The notes: generated by a model not told the origin, from the letters alone. A DNA stretch of 64,000 nucleotides from Amblyomma americanum (GCF_052857255.1 NC_135500.1:51547272-51611271); one strand, 5' to 3'. Shown: positions 10,841-21,965, counted from the stretch's first letter. Made by a program: numbers and translations.

Positions 10841-12432
10841 TCACTGAGTTGTAGACTTTGGCTGTAGTGGGCATAGGTCAAGGGAATATCTGGTGTCGAG
10901 GGCTTCGATGAACGATGGGTCTCTTGTAGGATCTTTGTTGAAGTCTCCTGTACAGACGAGCATTCTTCTGTCAGTTCGTTCCGGTAGACCATTGGCCAAG
11001 ATGTTAAGAGCAGCATCATTTCCTGTTTGCGGCGAGATGTGAACACCAGCCACAACTAAGTCCAAGGCAGAAATTGCTATACACAGTGCTTCTCCTGTTT
11101 CGTCGGTACTGGAGGCGTCACAACGGTAGCTTGCAGAGGTTGTCTTACATATATAGCCACTCCTGCATTTCTAGTCTGGTCAACACGTCTGGCTGCACCC
11201 GCAAAGTTGAAACCACGCATATCCAAAGGACACTCGCCTGGGTAATATCCAGTTTCAGTAAAGACTAAGACATGAGCAGACATAAGCAATGAGTCCATGG
11301 CTATTTCCTGTTTATGAGCATCGAGTGATCTAACGTTCAGTGTGGCCAATGTAATCGTGCTGTTCGCCACCAACTGCTCACATCGATTAAACGCAGTGTC
11401 TAGCCTATGTCTCTCTAAACGCTCAAACTCCGCTTTGAGGAACCTGTCTGCATTAGGTGCTCTGTGTGTAAAGTTATGGCATCCTTCCTTGTTGGTAAGA
11501 TACAGCCCTTCTAGACTTGTAGCCCTACTCAGGGCTACATAGACAAGTTTCTGTGGATGGTTTGATGCGTACGCATACACGACAGCATCGAAGGTTCCTC
11601 CTTGAGACTTGTGTATGGTCTTGGCGCAGGCAGGTATCAAAGAAAACTGTGTCCGCTTAACTGACATGTGCTTTACTAATTTTCCCTTCAGTTGAAACTG
11701 CATGGATACCAAATCTAGGGGTATCCAGCTGTTTATATGACGACCGTACCCGCGCTGTGCAAGCCTTGCGTTAGCTATGAGGCCAACTCCAGGTGGACAA
11801 CGTAGCCAAATTCTGCACGGTTCTTCCTGTGCATCATATTCAATCAGCTTGAGTGTCCCTACTATACCATTCACTAATCCGACTGTAATATCTAAATTCC
11901 GTATCAACATGTACGGTTTCTCCACACACAAGACGACTAGTGAAGGCAAGTAGCCCGTCTCAACTCTACTAAAGGTTTCCAACGATCGTTTAGCCAAATC
12001 TTTCTCCTCTTGTGACCTGTGGCCAATTACCAAGTCTCTCGCTAGATCTTGTACTTTGTTTCGACTTGCACGGGCAACCTTTTCATTATATGCATCCACT
12101 TCGCTGTTGCTGTAGTACAGACGAAATGCGTCGGAACAGTGCGCTGCATTATCCTCCGGGTATATACATCTAGATTCCAGTAGTTTAACTTCAAAGTCCT
12201 CCAACAATTCGCCATCGCCAATCTTGGTTAAGAGAGTTGAGAAGACTGTGTCGCTTTGGCGGACAACTTGGGTTAGGGGGAAGTGTTCCAGGTGATGCCA
12301 CGGTAGAACATCTGTGTTATACACGGCTCCACACGACTTTGGCCGCTTGTACACCTCGGATGCTCTAACGGGCGGCAGCTGCCTCATGTCTCCACATAGA
12401 ATGATATCGAAGCCCCCAAAGGGTTCCAACAT
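10841..12432 (-). pseudogene. Helentron replicase C-terminal part: helicase end and AP-endonuclease
   Basis: Second half of the PIF1-type helicase: DIILCGDMRQLPPVR (helicase motif III), VVRQSD, then AKTIHKSQGGTFDAVVYAYA and YVALSRATSLEGLYL (motifs V and VI). It is followed directly by an APE-type endonuclease: TLATLNVRSLDAHKQEI, VFTETGYYPGE, NAGVAIYVR, and after a frame break near 11070, VCTGDFNKDPT. The fused endonuclease marks a Helentron. The usual final SDH block of such endonucleases is not seen, so the domain may be truncated or diverged at its end. The first part of the helicase continues upstream in another frame (break near 12430). Transcribed leftwards, ending at the AATAAA at 10724. 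Confidence 0.85.
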
Positions 12433-15073
12433 CCTGTCCGGCCTTATTTAAACGAAGCAGGTCCACTTGTCGAAGCAGGTCCGAAGATAACATGCTGACC
12501 TCGTCGATAATGATACATCTCACTCCTCTGAACAGGGTTCGAAATGTGTTCAGATCCGAGGCAGAAAGGCCCTTGTCTTCACGGCCTGATGTCATGACGA
12601 TCTTGAAGGCTGAGTGCACAGCTATACCATTAAGTGCAACGGCAGCCTTACCGGTTGTGGCGCACGCTGTGTAGGCGTTTACTCCCGATATTTCACCATC
12701 TCCGTAACCAATCTTTCGACTTTTACAGTACCGATTGTAGACATCCATAATTAAACGGAGAGTGAAGGTCTTGCCGCACCCGGCCGGTCCAGTGAAGAAG
12801 ATTCTAAGAGGCCTGGCGTCCTCATTGGTGACGCGATTTATAACCTCTTCGATTAACATTCTTTGGCGATGGTTGGTCATCTTCATTCTTGCGTAGAATT
12901 CATCCAAAGGCATACAGTCTTCCCTTTTCTTCACGCCTGGGCACATTGCAGCCACGACGACGCTTGTAACTGTGCTTTCTGGTACAATGTCCGTGTCGTA
13001 GTTCTCTTCCACCAGCCTAGCGCGAGTTCGTTCGCTTACCCCATCCCCGTTTTCGTCTTCTTCCTGCACACTCGTGGATGACACCTCTTGGCCATTGTGA
13101 TCATTGATGTCACGAATGTATTCCAGTAGTTCAGCCTTCGTAACTGCACTGTTATACTTGCTTTTCACCTCCATGATTCTTTCTTTGTTCTCGTCAAAGA
13201 TGCTTTCAAATGCATTGCCATCCAGAAAGCCGTTCTCCCTTCTAAATGGTAAGTACAACATCACGTGCTCTCGTTTGTAGTTGACGACATCGTTTATACC
13301 ATAGTCCCGGCACCGAAGTATTGCCGTTTTTCTTCGCTTGGTCATCTTGTTGATGTTGTAATCTGTCATACACTCTGCGAGCGTGACGTGCTCCATTTCA
13401 GGGGGGCGTTCTTCATACTTTTCCACAGCGCTCTTTCGCCATATATCAGTGCTGGTTAATTCCAAGTGCTCAGCATCCATTTCGCGTCCACTTTTCCTAC
13501 TTCTGACCCGTTCTTCCGGCCATACAGTGTTCACAAAGATTACATCTGTGCTTGTTTGGCTCATTTCAAACTGAAGTAGCATCCAGGCAGCTTCTTGGGC
13601 AGACATCTCGATGGAATTCAGCATGTGTACACCCAGTTTTCGCAACGCCTGTTCATAAGACAGTTGAGCCTCTGGGTCTACGGCAATCACATTCTTAATG
13701 GCTCTGCTAAGAGACGATACACCGCGGTTAGCCTTATTCACGTACTCGACTACGTAGGCAGCGCAGGCATATACATCCAGAATGTTTTGCAGATCCATGT
13801 TCGAGTTTAGCACTTCGGCTATCCAAGGATTGAAGGCGTTGATGTTACATTGGTCTAAATCTCGCTTTAACAGCATGGTAGGCCGTGAAAGTCCAGTCCG
13901 GATAACTTTTTCGTACTGCTCAAAGTCTTCAATGCCGTGCTGCTCCCACATTGATTCGTACGTGTCGTAAATCGTTGTGTTTAAGGCTTCATGAAGCGCA
14001 TCTCGCTTTTCCTTCAGTACTTCGAATCGTTTAGCACCCTCGGGATCTGCTTCCTTGTCCGGGGCAACCAACGGTGTCAACACTTTGGTGCAAGGCATCG
14101 GCCACAGTGGGTAATTAAATTGGCAATTCTTCCTGTTACCCTTATAGCACGTATGAGTATGTTCGTGTCGTTGGCTTCTAGGCCTACTCAAAGCATCGTG
14201 ATTCAGTGAAAGCTGTCGTTCGGCCAGCGCTACCGTCTCCGGCATGTCGTTGTTGGCGACCTCTTCGTTTGGCGCATTGTTTAGCCAAAGTAGAAGGTGA
14301 GCATGAGCACTGCCTCAAAGCTGAAATTCAATGCGTTTGAAGTATTCAACCACGTGGTTAGGCTTAAATGGGCTAAGCCGCTTATTGCAGAGGATTTGCA
14401 TAATTACCCGAACCATATGTTCAAAGTACACGGCACAAACCACCGGATCTTCGTTCACCAAGACTGCAGCAAAGTAGCTATTCATCTCATGTTCATCTAT
14501 ACCAATATCAGATGGGGTTGCGCTCAAGCTCTTCAGTAATTCGAGAAGCCGCGGCCAGTGTACTTCCGATGCCGGAAGAGTCAGGAATGCCGTTGGTTTG
14601 CCCAATTGACGATTCATCGCAAACAGTTCGGCTTTACGGGTATGCCAATACTGTATAGTATTCGGTACACCCTTCATAAATCCCATGTCTCTCTCAATGA
14701 GATTCTCCACTTTCTCAGGATTCTCTACATCACCTCTGGTCAACGTCTCGATGCCTCGTTTGTTCCTAAACATGGTACTCAGGTTATCGCACACACGGTG
14801 TCGAATTACCTTCATAGCCATATAGAGAACATGCATCGGTAGAGCTCCTCGTCTATCACTTCTTCTAATCTCGGACGATGCCATGGTCAGGATTGTAGGC
14901 CTAGCCTGAGGTTTAATGCATCTTGCATGACCGTGGTAGATCTGTGGAAACGACAGCTCCTCAGCATGCGTGTCGTACAGAATGCTTATAGGCTTCTGAC
15001 CTTCGCCGGGAGCCATTGTTACCACAGGATTCAGAGTTGATTGTTCGTCATACACTATAGTGTGTTGATCCAT
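12365..15073 (-). pseudogene. Helentron replicase: Rep (HUH/Tyr) and helicase N-terminal part
   Basis: Rolling-circle initiator joined to a helicase. The Helitron-like N domain (residues about 1-250) ends in the HUH motif HAHLLLWLNN (HAH at 14297-14305). The codon four before HAH is TGA (14315-14317) where the family has Arg, as a CGA-to-TGA change would give. Downstream lies the catalytic tyrosine block DVYACAAYVVEYVNKANRG (about 13735-13785), then a linker. The helicase Walker A GPAGCGKT follows at 12767-12790, and Walker B IIIDEVSML near 12500. The frame is lost near 12430. It nicks and transfers single-stranded DNA during rolling-circle transposition (family knowledge). Apart from the TGA, the stretch of about 900 codons is open. 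Confidence 0.85.
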
Positions 15074-15075
15074 TG

Positions 15076-16149
15076 TTAATGCAACTGCCTCTGACTGCCT
15101 CTGTCATAGTGTTTATACAATGGAGAATTTTGCAGTACCTCTACCCAGGGCAGCAACTGTTCACGTGAAACCTCATCGGCTAGGTACAAGGTCTTAACAA
15201 AGCGGCGTCTCTTTATATTCACAAATATTTGCTGTTGATCGTCCACGTCTCTGGGCAACTGCTTCAACATATGGTCAGTCTCTACCGGCACATTCACGAT
15301 CGGTCCCTTGATACCGTACTGACTGTTCTTCCAATTCATTAGTCTCCGAATCTGTACAAACGGTATACGCGGAGACAGAAGCCGCTCGGCAACTGGGTTC
15401 AAACGCGGTAGCCCTTCTGGCATCGGCGGGTATCTATAGCCATTAGAAACACTGTACAAAGGAATCTTTACCTCTTTAAGGCTATTCTTGCATGTATTGC
15501 ACATCACGGCACCGGCTAAAGTCTCTTCTTTCCAGTCATGGTAAGCCTTAAGCAATGTGGGAAACATGAGAGCACTCACCGGCGTAAGTTTGTCCCTATG
15601 CCACAACCGGTCACACACTGTACACGCATAGCCGAACGGGTTCTTAGTAAAGCGACTGTTGAATTCACGCGTTGCCGTCTCAAACTCCTTTACTCTTCTC
15701 GCATGTTCTTCACGTCGTTCTACTGCAATGTGTCCTTCGGGTTGAGTCGGGCCAGCCTTGGTGAGAGATTTCTCCTGTCTTTTCTTCGAACGCTCTTGTC
15801 TCTGCTGGAGTGTTTCTTCTGCACGCTGTTTTCTTCGCTTTTCGTTTTCCTTCTCTCGAAACGCACGTTCCTTCTCGAGCCGCTGCTGCCGCTGTTCCGG
15901 GGTTTCTTGGACACGCCTCTGCCGTTTAGTCTCGTTCCAGCGTTCTGAACTAGTAGAAGGAGACTCACTGTCGGGCAAACTCATTTCTTCCTTTGCTTCT
16001 GCTGTTTCCACAGAGGAGGTTGCACGTTGTCGCCGAGCTGCATACTGGGCACGCCGCTTAGAAAGTCGTTCTCGTTCTTCTTCCGTCTCCGTAGTTCGCG
16101 GATGCTTCCTCTTTGCATTCTGCCGAGCTGCCTTGTTCGTAGGCACCAT
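15076..16149 (-). CDS. Helentron N-terminal protein with basic repeats and zinc-binding Helitron domain
   Basis: 357 codons starting at MVPTNKAARQNAKRK. Residues 1-150 are Arg/Lys/Glu-rich with imperfect repeats of about 23 residues (ETPEQRQQRLEKERAFREK, then ETLQQRQERSKKRQEK). They resemble STPR-type DNA-binding repeats. Residues about 170-230 hold two Cys pairs (CTVCDRLW and CNTCKNS), as in the Helitron N-terminal domain, followed by YRYPPMPEGLPRLNPVAERLLSPRIPF, typical of Helitrons. The frame ends one frameshift before the Rep part, and the two may be one protein in an intact element. The 118-bp repeats with CRE-like sites lie 50-300 bases upstream of the ATG. The stop followed by a shifted restart may be a lesion or a natural junction. 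Confidence 0.75.
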   Translation of the reverse strand: MVPTNKAARQNAKRKHPRTTETEEERERLSKRRAQYAARRQRATSSVETAEAKEEMSLPDSESPSTSSERWNETKRQRRVQETPEQRQQRLEKERAFREKENEKRRKQRAEETLQQRQERSKKRQEKSLTKAGPTQPEGHIAVERREEHARRVKEFETATREFNSRFTKNPFGYACTVCDRLWHRDKLTPVSALMFPTLLKAYHDWKEETLAGAVMCNTCKNSLKEVKIPLYSVSNGYRYPPMPEGLPRLNPVAERLLSPRIPFVQIRRLMNWKNSQYGIKGPIVNVPVETDHMLKQLPRDVDDQQQIFVNIKRRRFVKTLYLADEVSREQLLPWVEVLQNSPLYKHYDRGSQRQLH

Positions 16150-16202
16150 CGTAACATCTGGCTGTATGACTGCCTTGGCGAGAGGAGCGGAGCTGTTTTA
16201 TA

Positions 16203-16455
16203 CAGCTGGTGTGACGTCATTCTGACTGTAGCGCCCCTGGTGAGAGGAGCGGGAGTTAGGCCGCCGTTGGTGGCTACCGCCTCGCCTCGCGACGGCGTGA
16301 GATGGGGCCCCGTTTTTACACAGCTGGAGTGACGTCACACCGACCGTAGCGCCCCTGGTGAGAGGAGCGGGAGTTCGGCCGCCGTTGGTGGCTACCGCCT
16401 CGCCTCGCGACGGCGTGAGATGGGGCCCCGTTTTTACACAGCTGGTGTGACGTCA
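16203..16455 (-). promoter_or_regulatory. 118-bp tandem repeats with CRE palindromes upstream of Helentron genes
   Basis: CAGCTGG recurs at 16203, 16321 and 16439, exactly 118 bases apart, in two full units and one partial unit. Each unit begins with the palindrome TGACGTCA (16212, 16330, 16448), and a fourth copy follows at 16473. The rest of each unit is GC-rich (GCGCCCCTGGTGAGAGGAGCGGGAGTT and GCCTCGCCTCGCGACGG). TGACGTCA is the classic CREB/ATF site. The array lies directly before the first Helentron gene, so a promoter or enhancer role is likely but inferred. Confidence 0.55.
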
Positions 16456-16560
16456 CTCTAGGTCACGTGGTGTGACGTCACGCAGCGAGGTGACGCTAAA
16501 GGTCAATGGTGCCTACCACCGCCTCGCCACGGAACGGGCTGAAGTGCGACCTAATGTAGT

Positions 16561-16573
16561 ATTGCTTCGCAAT
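16561..16573. repeat. Right subterminal hairpin of the Helentron
   Basis: ATTGC-TTC-GCAAT is the inverted form of the hairpin at 9634-9646. It lies about 410 bases upstream of the first replicase start and about 80 bases beyond the last CRE palindrome. Used as a border marker. Confidence 0.4.
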
Positions 16574-16575
16574 AA

Positions 16576-18650
16576 AAGTTTGTTCACCTCTAACTTATAC
16601 AACAACAAGGTCCACCAAGCACAAAATATCAAACCTACAGGCACCTGGAAGGGAAAACTAATCGCTAAAACTATGGCATTACGCATGAAGAAAAACTTGA
16701 TGGACAATTATAGGCCAATTACTGGTCCTCCTCACCGTTCAAAATAAAAGTTGATAGTTCTGTGCCTCGTCCTGAGTGCGCTGCTAGCGTAGATATCGAC
16801 AGCAACATGATACCTTGCTGTTCGTCGGCATATCCTAGAGTTAATGGAATATGGATTGGCCACTCATATACCAGCGTGCCTCAATTTAATCGACAATGAT
16901 TTCGTCGCTAAATCATTTGAAATTTTCTTAAAAACACGGCTTAATATAGCTCGCTGGTGTTTTTCTTTAATCCTAATTTTTTATGCGGTATTACATATTT
17001 TTGTTAAGGTATCAATATAATGTTTTCGTTCACTGCTAGCTTTACGGTGTCCATAAGGTAACACGCGCATTGTATCTTGCGTGCGTGCAACGAATACGCC
17101 TGCATATGCGCGTTCTTTTCTGCTCAAGCTCGGAGCAAGAATGCGGGGATTGTCGCACGATCTAATGTCGGCCGATCTGTCGCGCCGCCTTGCCCTCTCT
17201 TAAGCGCACTTTATGTCACAACGGTCGTCTGACTTCTCTCGGAGGTCAGTGACCCTTGACGAACCTCGTGTCTTCTTTGCTTGGAAGATGTGCTCTGCCT
17301 TTTCTGTTAATGCGGTGAAGCTTTCAGCCACTCTTGACAACTCGCGCAGAGAACGACGAGGACAAAGACGCGAAAAGAGACAGACAAGCATTTTTGTGTG
17401 TGTCTTCTAGTTTTCGTCCGCGTCGATGTCTTCACGCATTGCGGTCAAGAATGGATTACCAACAAGCCCAAACCCACACTTTATTAATCTTTTAACCACC
17501 CGCGCGTTTTTCGCCTTACCAGGTTTCGTGAATCTTTTGCTTTTACAGCCTTTGTTTCTCTACTGTGCGGTATCACCCTTCTCCAAGGCCGGTGCATTTT
17601 CATTGACCTCTTTTCTGTGTTTCCTGGAATATATTACTTTCCTTTCAAATCACTGCGGTCCACTCTATAACCATCACTGTCTGTCGCGTGACCAGCATGA
17701 GATAGGTTTTCAGTCATCGAGGGAAGACTTATTTTGCAGCCTTTCTTTCCGTGCCGACGCGAGCAGCTGCCAGCGCGACTGATTCTAGGTTCGGACATTT
17801 CATCCGTTTCCTGTTGGTCCTTGCCTTTTCCTATTTCGCTTAATGCTCAGCTGTCGCTCAGGTCCTCATATAGTACTCTTGAAGGTTTCCTTCTGCTGCT
17901 TGCCTGTCGCTCTGAGCGCCGTTTTTAAAATCGCACTGCTTAGCTGCCCCTGAGTTTTCTGCACTGAGTTTTCTGTCTTTAAACATTACGTTTAACCTTA
18001 ACGATAACTTCGCTTTTTTCGTCCGCCAGCTTTACTAGGGTATCCTCTCCTCTAGCTTTGTCACTGACGCTACATTGACATCTCAACTCGTTTGCACCTC
18101 GATTGTTACTCTGCAGAGGGCGCTCCTATGCTTGAATTTTGAAACCTGTTCTCTGGGCAGAACGTCCCGTTTTGCGGACGCGCTGGTTAGACGCCTCTGC
18201 GACTACTCTGAAACGGCCTCTACTCTGGAAACAGCCTCCGTTGCCACTTCTGCCACCATAGGAACAGAATTCTCGCCTCCGTGTCATTTTGACGTCATTA
18301 CGACTCATTAGAACACGATCTCGAATTCGGCGGTTTTCCTTCTATCACCGTGCTGGTTGGACGCGTCCTCAGTCACTTCGTGGCATAGCCATTTTAGAAC
18401 TGGGCCTCGGTCTCTCACTTTTCGGATCCTAATTCCGCACAACTAGCGTCACTATCTCTTGTCTACGTGATCTTGCCTTCCGCGTTGAGGGCTGCTTTTC
18501 GCTTCATCTCAAGCTCGAGCACAAGCTACTCCAGGTCTGCGTGTAATCATTCCATTTGCCGCTCACGTTCGCCCAGCTCTCGCTCTTCTTTATCTGCTGC
18601 TAGCCGGCGTTCTTCCTTTTTTTTTCTTCTCTAGCCTCTTTTCTTGCGTA
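16576..18650 (-). other. Unassigned, possible decayed gag on minus strand
   Basis: The + strand is pyrimidine-rich here. The minus strand gives short charged pieces, such as RRLAADKEERELGERERQME (about 18550-18615) and RVAESFTALTEKAEHIF (about 17295-17345), followed by arginine-rich sequence. These look like a worn retrotransposon gag coiled region, but no zinc knuckle, protease or polymerase is readable and no LTR is found. I cannot make a firm call. Confidence 0.25.
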
Positions 18651-20577
18651 TGCTTCAAGAGTTCCCGCATAAAGCAGTTTCAGCAGAAACTTCAAATACC
18701 CACCTTACTCCTTACGATCCCCTACTACCACGCCAAACTCCAAAGCAAATATACCCCCAGATAGCTCATAAGATCCATGCTTGCTGCTTCGAGTATCGTC
18801 TTTGTTGTCCAACTCTTGTCGCGAGATTTACACGCAAGGCTCACCGCACAGCGCCGAATTAATCGCAGCAGTTGAAAGTTAATAACCCAATAACGCTATC
18901 AGGTTTAAAGAAAGACCCTTTCGCTATCGGCGCTGCCGCAGTGGCGGCACGTAGGTTGCTGGCGCCAAACTTACACCTCTTTGAAGATACGTCTATTAAC
19001 AACTCACGGGAGTGCTGCGTGTCTTCCCCCCATTTTGGAGGTGTCCCTTCATGGCAGCGGATACCGAGAGAAGAAAATTTTGTTTAAACTACTGCAGGCG
19101 TTAGATGGAAAGATCTTGTTTTCGACTTTCCTGCCATTTCATGGCTGCTGATGCCGCGAGGGAGTAGAGTGGAGATTGGAGCATGATCAGGCAGCCTTTG
19201 GTTCTCAGTCGAGTTGATCGATTTGATGATTACCTACGACAAGGACCATGCGGCGATTCGTATCTCTGTTTCAATGGGATAATTCAGGAACTGGCACCAA
19301 ATATATCGATAAGGTTGATTCTGAAGACTGCGCAAAAGGGGCAGGCACAACGAAGACTCAAGAAAACCACGAGACAGGCGCCAACTTTCAACTCAGGATT
19401 ATTTGCCCAAACCCTTGCGTACACACTGTGGCACAGTGTAAACTGCTTGGCATCGAGTGTACGGTCTCAAACGCAACCCCTCCTTCTATGTTTCAAGTCT
19501 CACCGGCGCTAATGAAACATTGTTGCCTAGTGCGCTGGAGTTTTGTTCAGCCTTGCTCGATTGCGCAATGGCCGAAAGAATTAGGCTAACATGCTGCTGG
19601 CTCCTTACCGGCGTGGTTTCTATTTAAGATAAGAGTATATTATGCCTCCTTTTCCACGCACAGGAACATATTTGTGGCAGAAATTTGCATGTAGGCGCTC
19701 TCTTTATGGTCAGAAAGTTGCAGAAGGTTGGTGATGCCGTTAAATGCATCATCATCAGCCTTAATACGCTTAGTGATAAATATTCCTTTCCCGCATCTCT
19801 TCGAATAACCCTGTCGTGTCAAATGTATGCCTGCTTTCAATGTGTTTGGGTGGTTAGCTATAGCAACCGACAGCTTTTTGTACTGTCGTGGGTAATCAAC
19901 ATCGATGTCCTCTCGATAGACTTCTGCACCCCTAAAATGTTCGGAATAGGACCCAAAGGCACTCATTTTAAGACATGAGAGCACCATGGGTTGCAATGTG
20001 CGTGGTGCTGGACAAAAATTCGGCATTCAACATTCACCACCTCCGATGTCGTTCAGTGGCGGCGGCATTCAGCAACCGAGCCCGAGGAAGTAGCGTAGGA
20101 ACGCGGCCACGGACGCAGCCGAAGCATTCCACTGCAGGGAGCATGAAAAAATCTCTTGTTCAGAGACTATACCAGACTTCAGCTTAATTCAACGCTCAGC
20201 GAGCCATAATGTCTGAAGTGAGCTGTAACCTTCTTAACACAGTAATTGTTTTCTCTTGCTTCTCTTTCTCGATAAACAATGATAACGTCCCTCCGCTCGT
20301 ACCTCTTGTTACTACCTTATCATCATCAACTTTCTCTTTTCGCTTTTTTTGGGGCCGATTCACTACCATCGGTACCAAAATTATCACGTGCTTCATTTAT
20401 GTGGTGGCTCAGGTTGGGCTCCCAATGGCGTCTCGTGCTGTAAAAAGAAAAAAAAGAGGTTATTGAAGTTCATCGAAATCTCTCGACTGTGCATAATACA
20501 CATAGAACTACGGAATAAGCATTTTCTGGCAGGCTAGTTGGTGATTGAGGTTCATTTTCCAACTGCGAAAAAACAAC
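18651..20577. other. Unassigned intron sequence
   Basis: No transposon domain or exon is recognised. The longest frame is on the minus strand (19640-20026, 128 codons, containing IDVDYPRQYKKLSVAIANHP). It matches nothing I know and has no splice context I could confirm. It is left as possible chance or decayed sequence. Confidence 0.3.
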
Positions 20578-20626
20578 CACAGAGCTAAGGACACACAGAA
20601 CACCTTTGTGTGTCCTTTTCTCTGTG
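20578..20626. repeat. Long hairpin
   Basis: CACAGAG, three unpaired bases, AGGACACACA, a 9-base loop, then TGTGTGTCCT, three unpaired bases and CTCTGTG. The 17 paired bases are perfect. The words resemble the terminal GGACACGGGACAGAG sequence of the Penelope-like locus at 34.45 kb. It may therefore be a head-to-head remnant of two such ends. Confidence 0.5.
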
Positions 20627-20941
20627 ATTATTCTTTGCGCAGGTCGCAAATGAAGCTACGGGATGTTAATTAAATCACAAATCACATATACCGCGCTCCA
20701 AGGAGAGAGCTTATTGGAGGGACATGGAAGAGACATTTCGACTGCAGTGGGCGTAATTAGGTTGCTGATGATTGTGGTGGAAACTCACTATATTCATCAA
20801 ATATGGATCGGTTTCATTCTTAAATCTCATATCGTCGAGATTCAGCGATACTGACAATGGCGCAGTAAGCACTCGCTTGCAACTGAGAAATGATGCTGTG
20901 ATTAATCTGTGTCCTCTTAGCCTTGGCATTGTTCTCTGCAG

Positions 20942-21110
20942 GTTGCAAGCGCCTTGGGGAGAAAACGATGTGCTGCTGGTATTTAGCCCAATCACGCACA
21001 TGTCGGGGCTGCTTTTAAACACTGCTGGCCTGCTGGATGGCTCCACGTGCGTTGTGATACCGACCCGGATGGATCCTCTGGACATCATGGATGCTGTCGA
21101 TAAGTACAAG
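20942..21110 (+). CDS. Acyl-CoA synthetase (ANL family), second recognised exon
   Basis: 169-bp exon bounded by TTGTTCTCTGCAG and GTGGCAAACT. It encodes LQAPWGENDVLLVFSP, then ITHMSGLLLNTAGLLDGST, then MDPLDIMDAVDKYK. This is the segment after the A3 motif in ANL enzymes, including the His-Met-Ser-Gly block that helps form the acyl/adenylate pocket. The first base completes the Arg codon begun in the previous exon. The exon ends on a codon boundary. It is intact and free of stops. The 3' splice site has a good pyrimidine tract. It lies 16.5 kb from the previous exon and 33.6 kb from the next. Confidence 0.85.
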
Positions 21111-21637
21111 GTGGCAAACTAGAAGTAGTATTTTGACAAGAATCAAACGACCTCAAGGTGCATTGGGAATGCTGACGTGATGGTTTACTTATGGTTGCTA
21201 GGTAATTAGCTTCATAGCTAGCTCTTCCAATGCTTTGTTTGGCGGTTAAATGAAAGTTGCAGTTATCTTCACGCCCTGTTGAGGAAAGTACAGGAAAAAA
21301 ATCAGGGGGCCACTTTCTTGACCAAAAGTGAGGTGAAGCGAAAGCCTTTAGCGTGGTGATGTTGCTTGTGTCGCTGATGTGTGGTGAAAATATTGATTAC
21401 AGACTACAAAGAGCGTTTAGGCGGCTTCCTTCCAGATCACTGTTAAGGAGGTTTCTGGCTGCGCGCAATTGCTTCCCCATGGGAGGACGCTTAATCTTCG
21501 TTTTTGAGATTGAGACACGACAGCGTCTAGTAACGTTGCCAAGGAGTCCACAGAAAATGGTAGAAAGGTGAAATACTCCACATGTGGAAACATGCGAAAG
21601 TAATTTTTATTCCTAAACCAGACAAAAAATTGGACAC

Positions 21638-21791
21638 TGTTCCGGCGTCCAGCAATGAAAATGCAGCTTGGAAGCAACAAGAAGAAGAACGTTTATTCGT
21701 GACCGCTTGCCGATAACATAGCGTAGGCGATAGCCGAGTGATAACATGGTCATGCGAGGCAGAGGGCCCATGCAAAGAGCGCATGCGCAAC
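21638..21791 (-). repeat. 3' LTR of the small gypsy element
   Basis: Matches 23710-23860 closely over its whole length, with small differences. On the minus strand it runs from GTTGCG to CCGGAACA and holds AATAAA (in CGAATAAACG). It marks the 3' end of the element. Confidence 0.8.
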
Positions 21792-21965
21792 GGATACGGT
21801 ACATCTCCCTCGGTGTAATAGTTAGGAATCTGCGAACAAGATACGAGACACTTGACTGAAATCCCGGTTGTAATAAAGCCGGTTTGGTTGCCGTCTTTTC
21901 CGGGTGGATCGCCTAGGCACCGGTTGCGTAGGCAGTGTTGCTGACTGCGATGCACCTGGGGTTGC

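Larger units (their letters stand above)
9605..16575 (-). mobile_element. Helentron (Helitron2-type rolling-circle transposon)
   Basis: Nearly complete element on the minus strand. Its genes are an N-terminal basic/coiled protein, Rep with an HUH motif and the tyrosine region, a PIF1-type helicase, and a C-terminal AP-endonuclease-like domain. The helicase-endonuclease fusion is what separates Helentrons from ordinary Helitrons (family knowledge). The ends are inferred. A hairpin ATTGC-GAA-GCAAT lies at 9634-9646 next to a second hairpin GGCTTA...TAAGCC (9610-9628), and the inverted version ATTGC-TTC-GCAAT lies at 16561-16573. The 118-bp tandem repeats lie just upstream of the first gene. A virus-derived fragment sits between the helicase polyadenylation signal and the left end. 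Only about four lesions break the replicase, so insertion looks fairly recent compared with neighbours. Confidence 0.75.

Noticed and set aside
15538..16332. Plus-strand frames of up to 155 codons
   Set aside because: They are shadows of the Arg/Glu-rich Helentron N-terminal gene on the opposite strand.
19640..20026. Minus-strand 128-codon frame as a host gene
   Set aside because: No recognised domain, no confirmed splice sites, and its composition is not clearly coding. Kept only as a note in the region entry.
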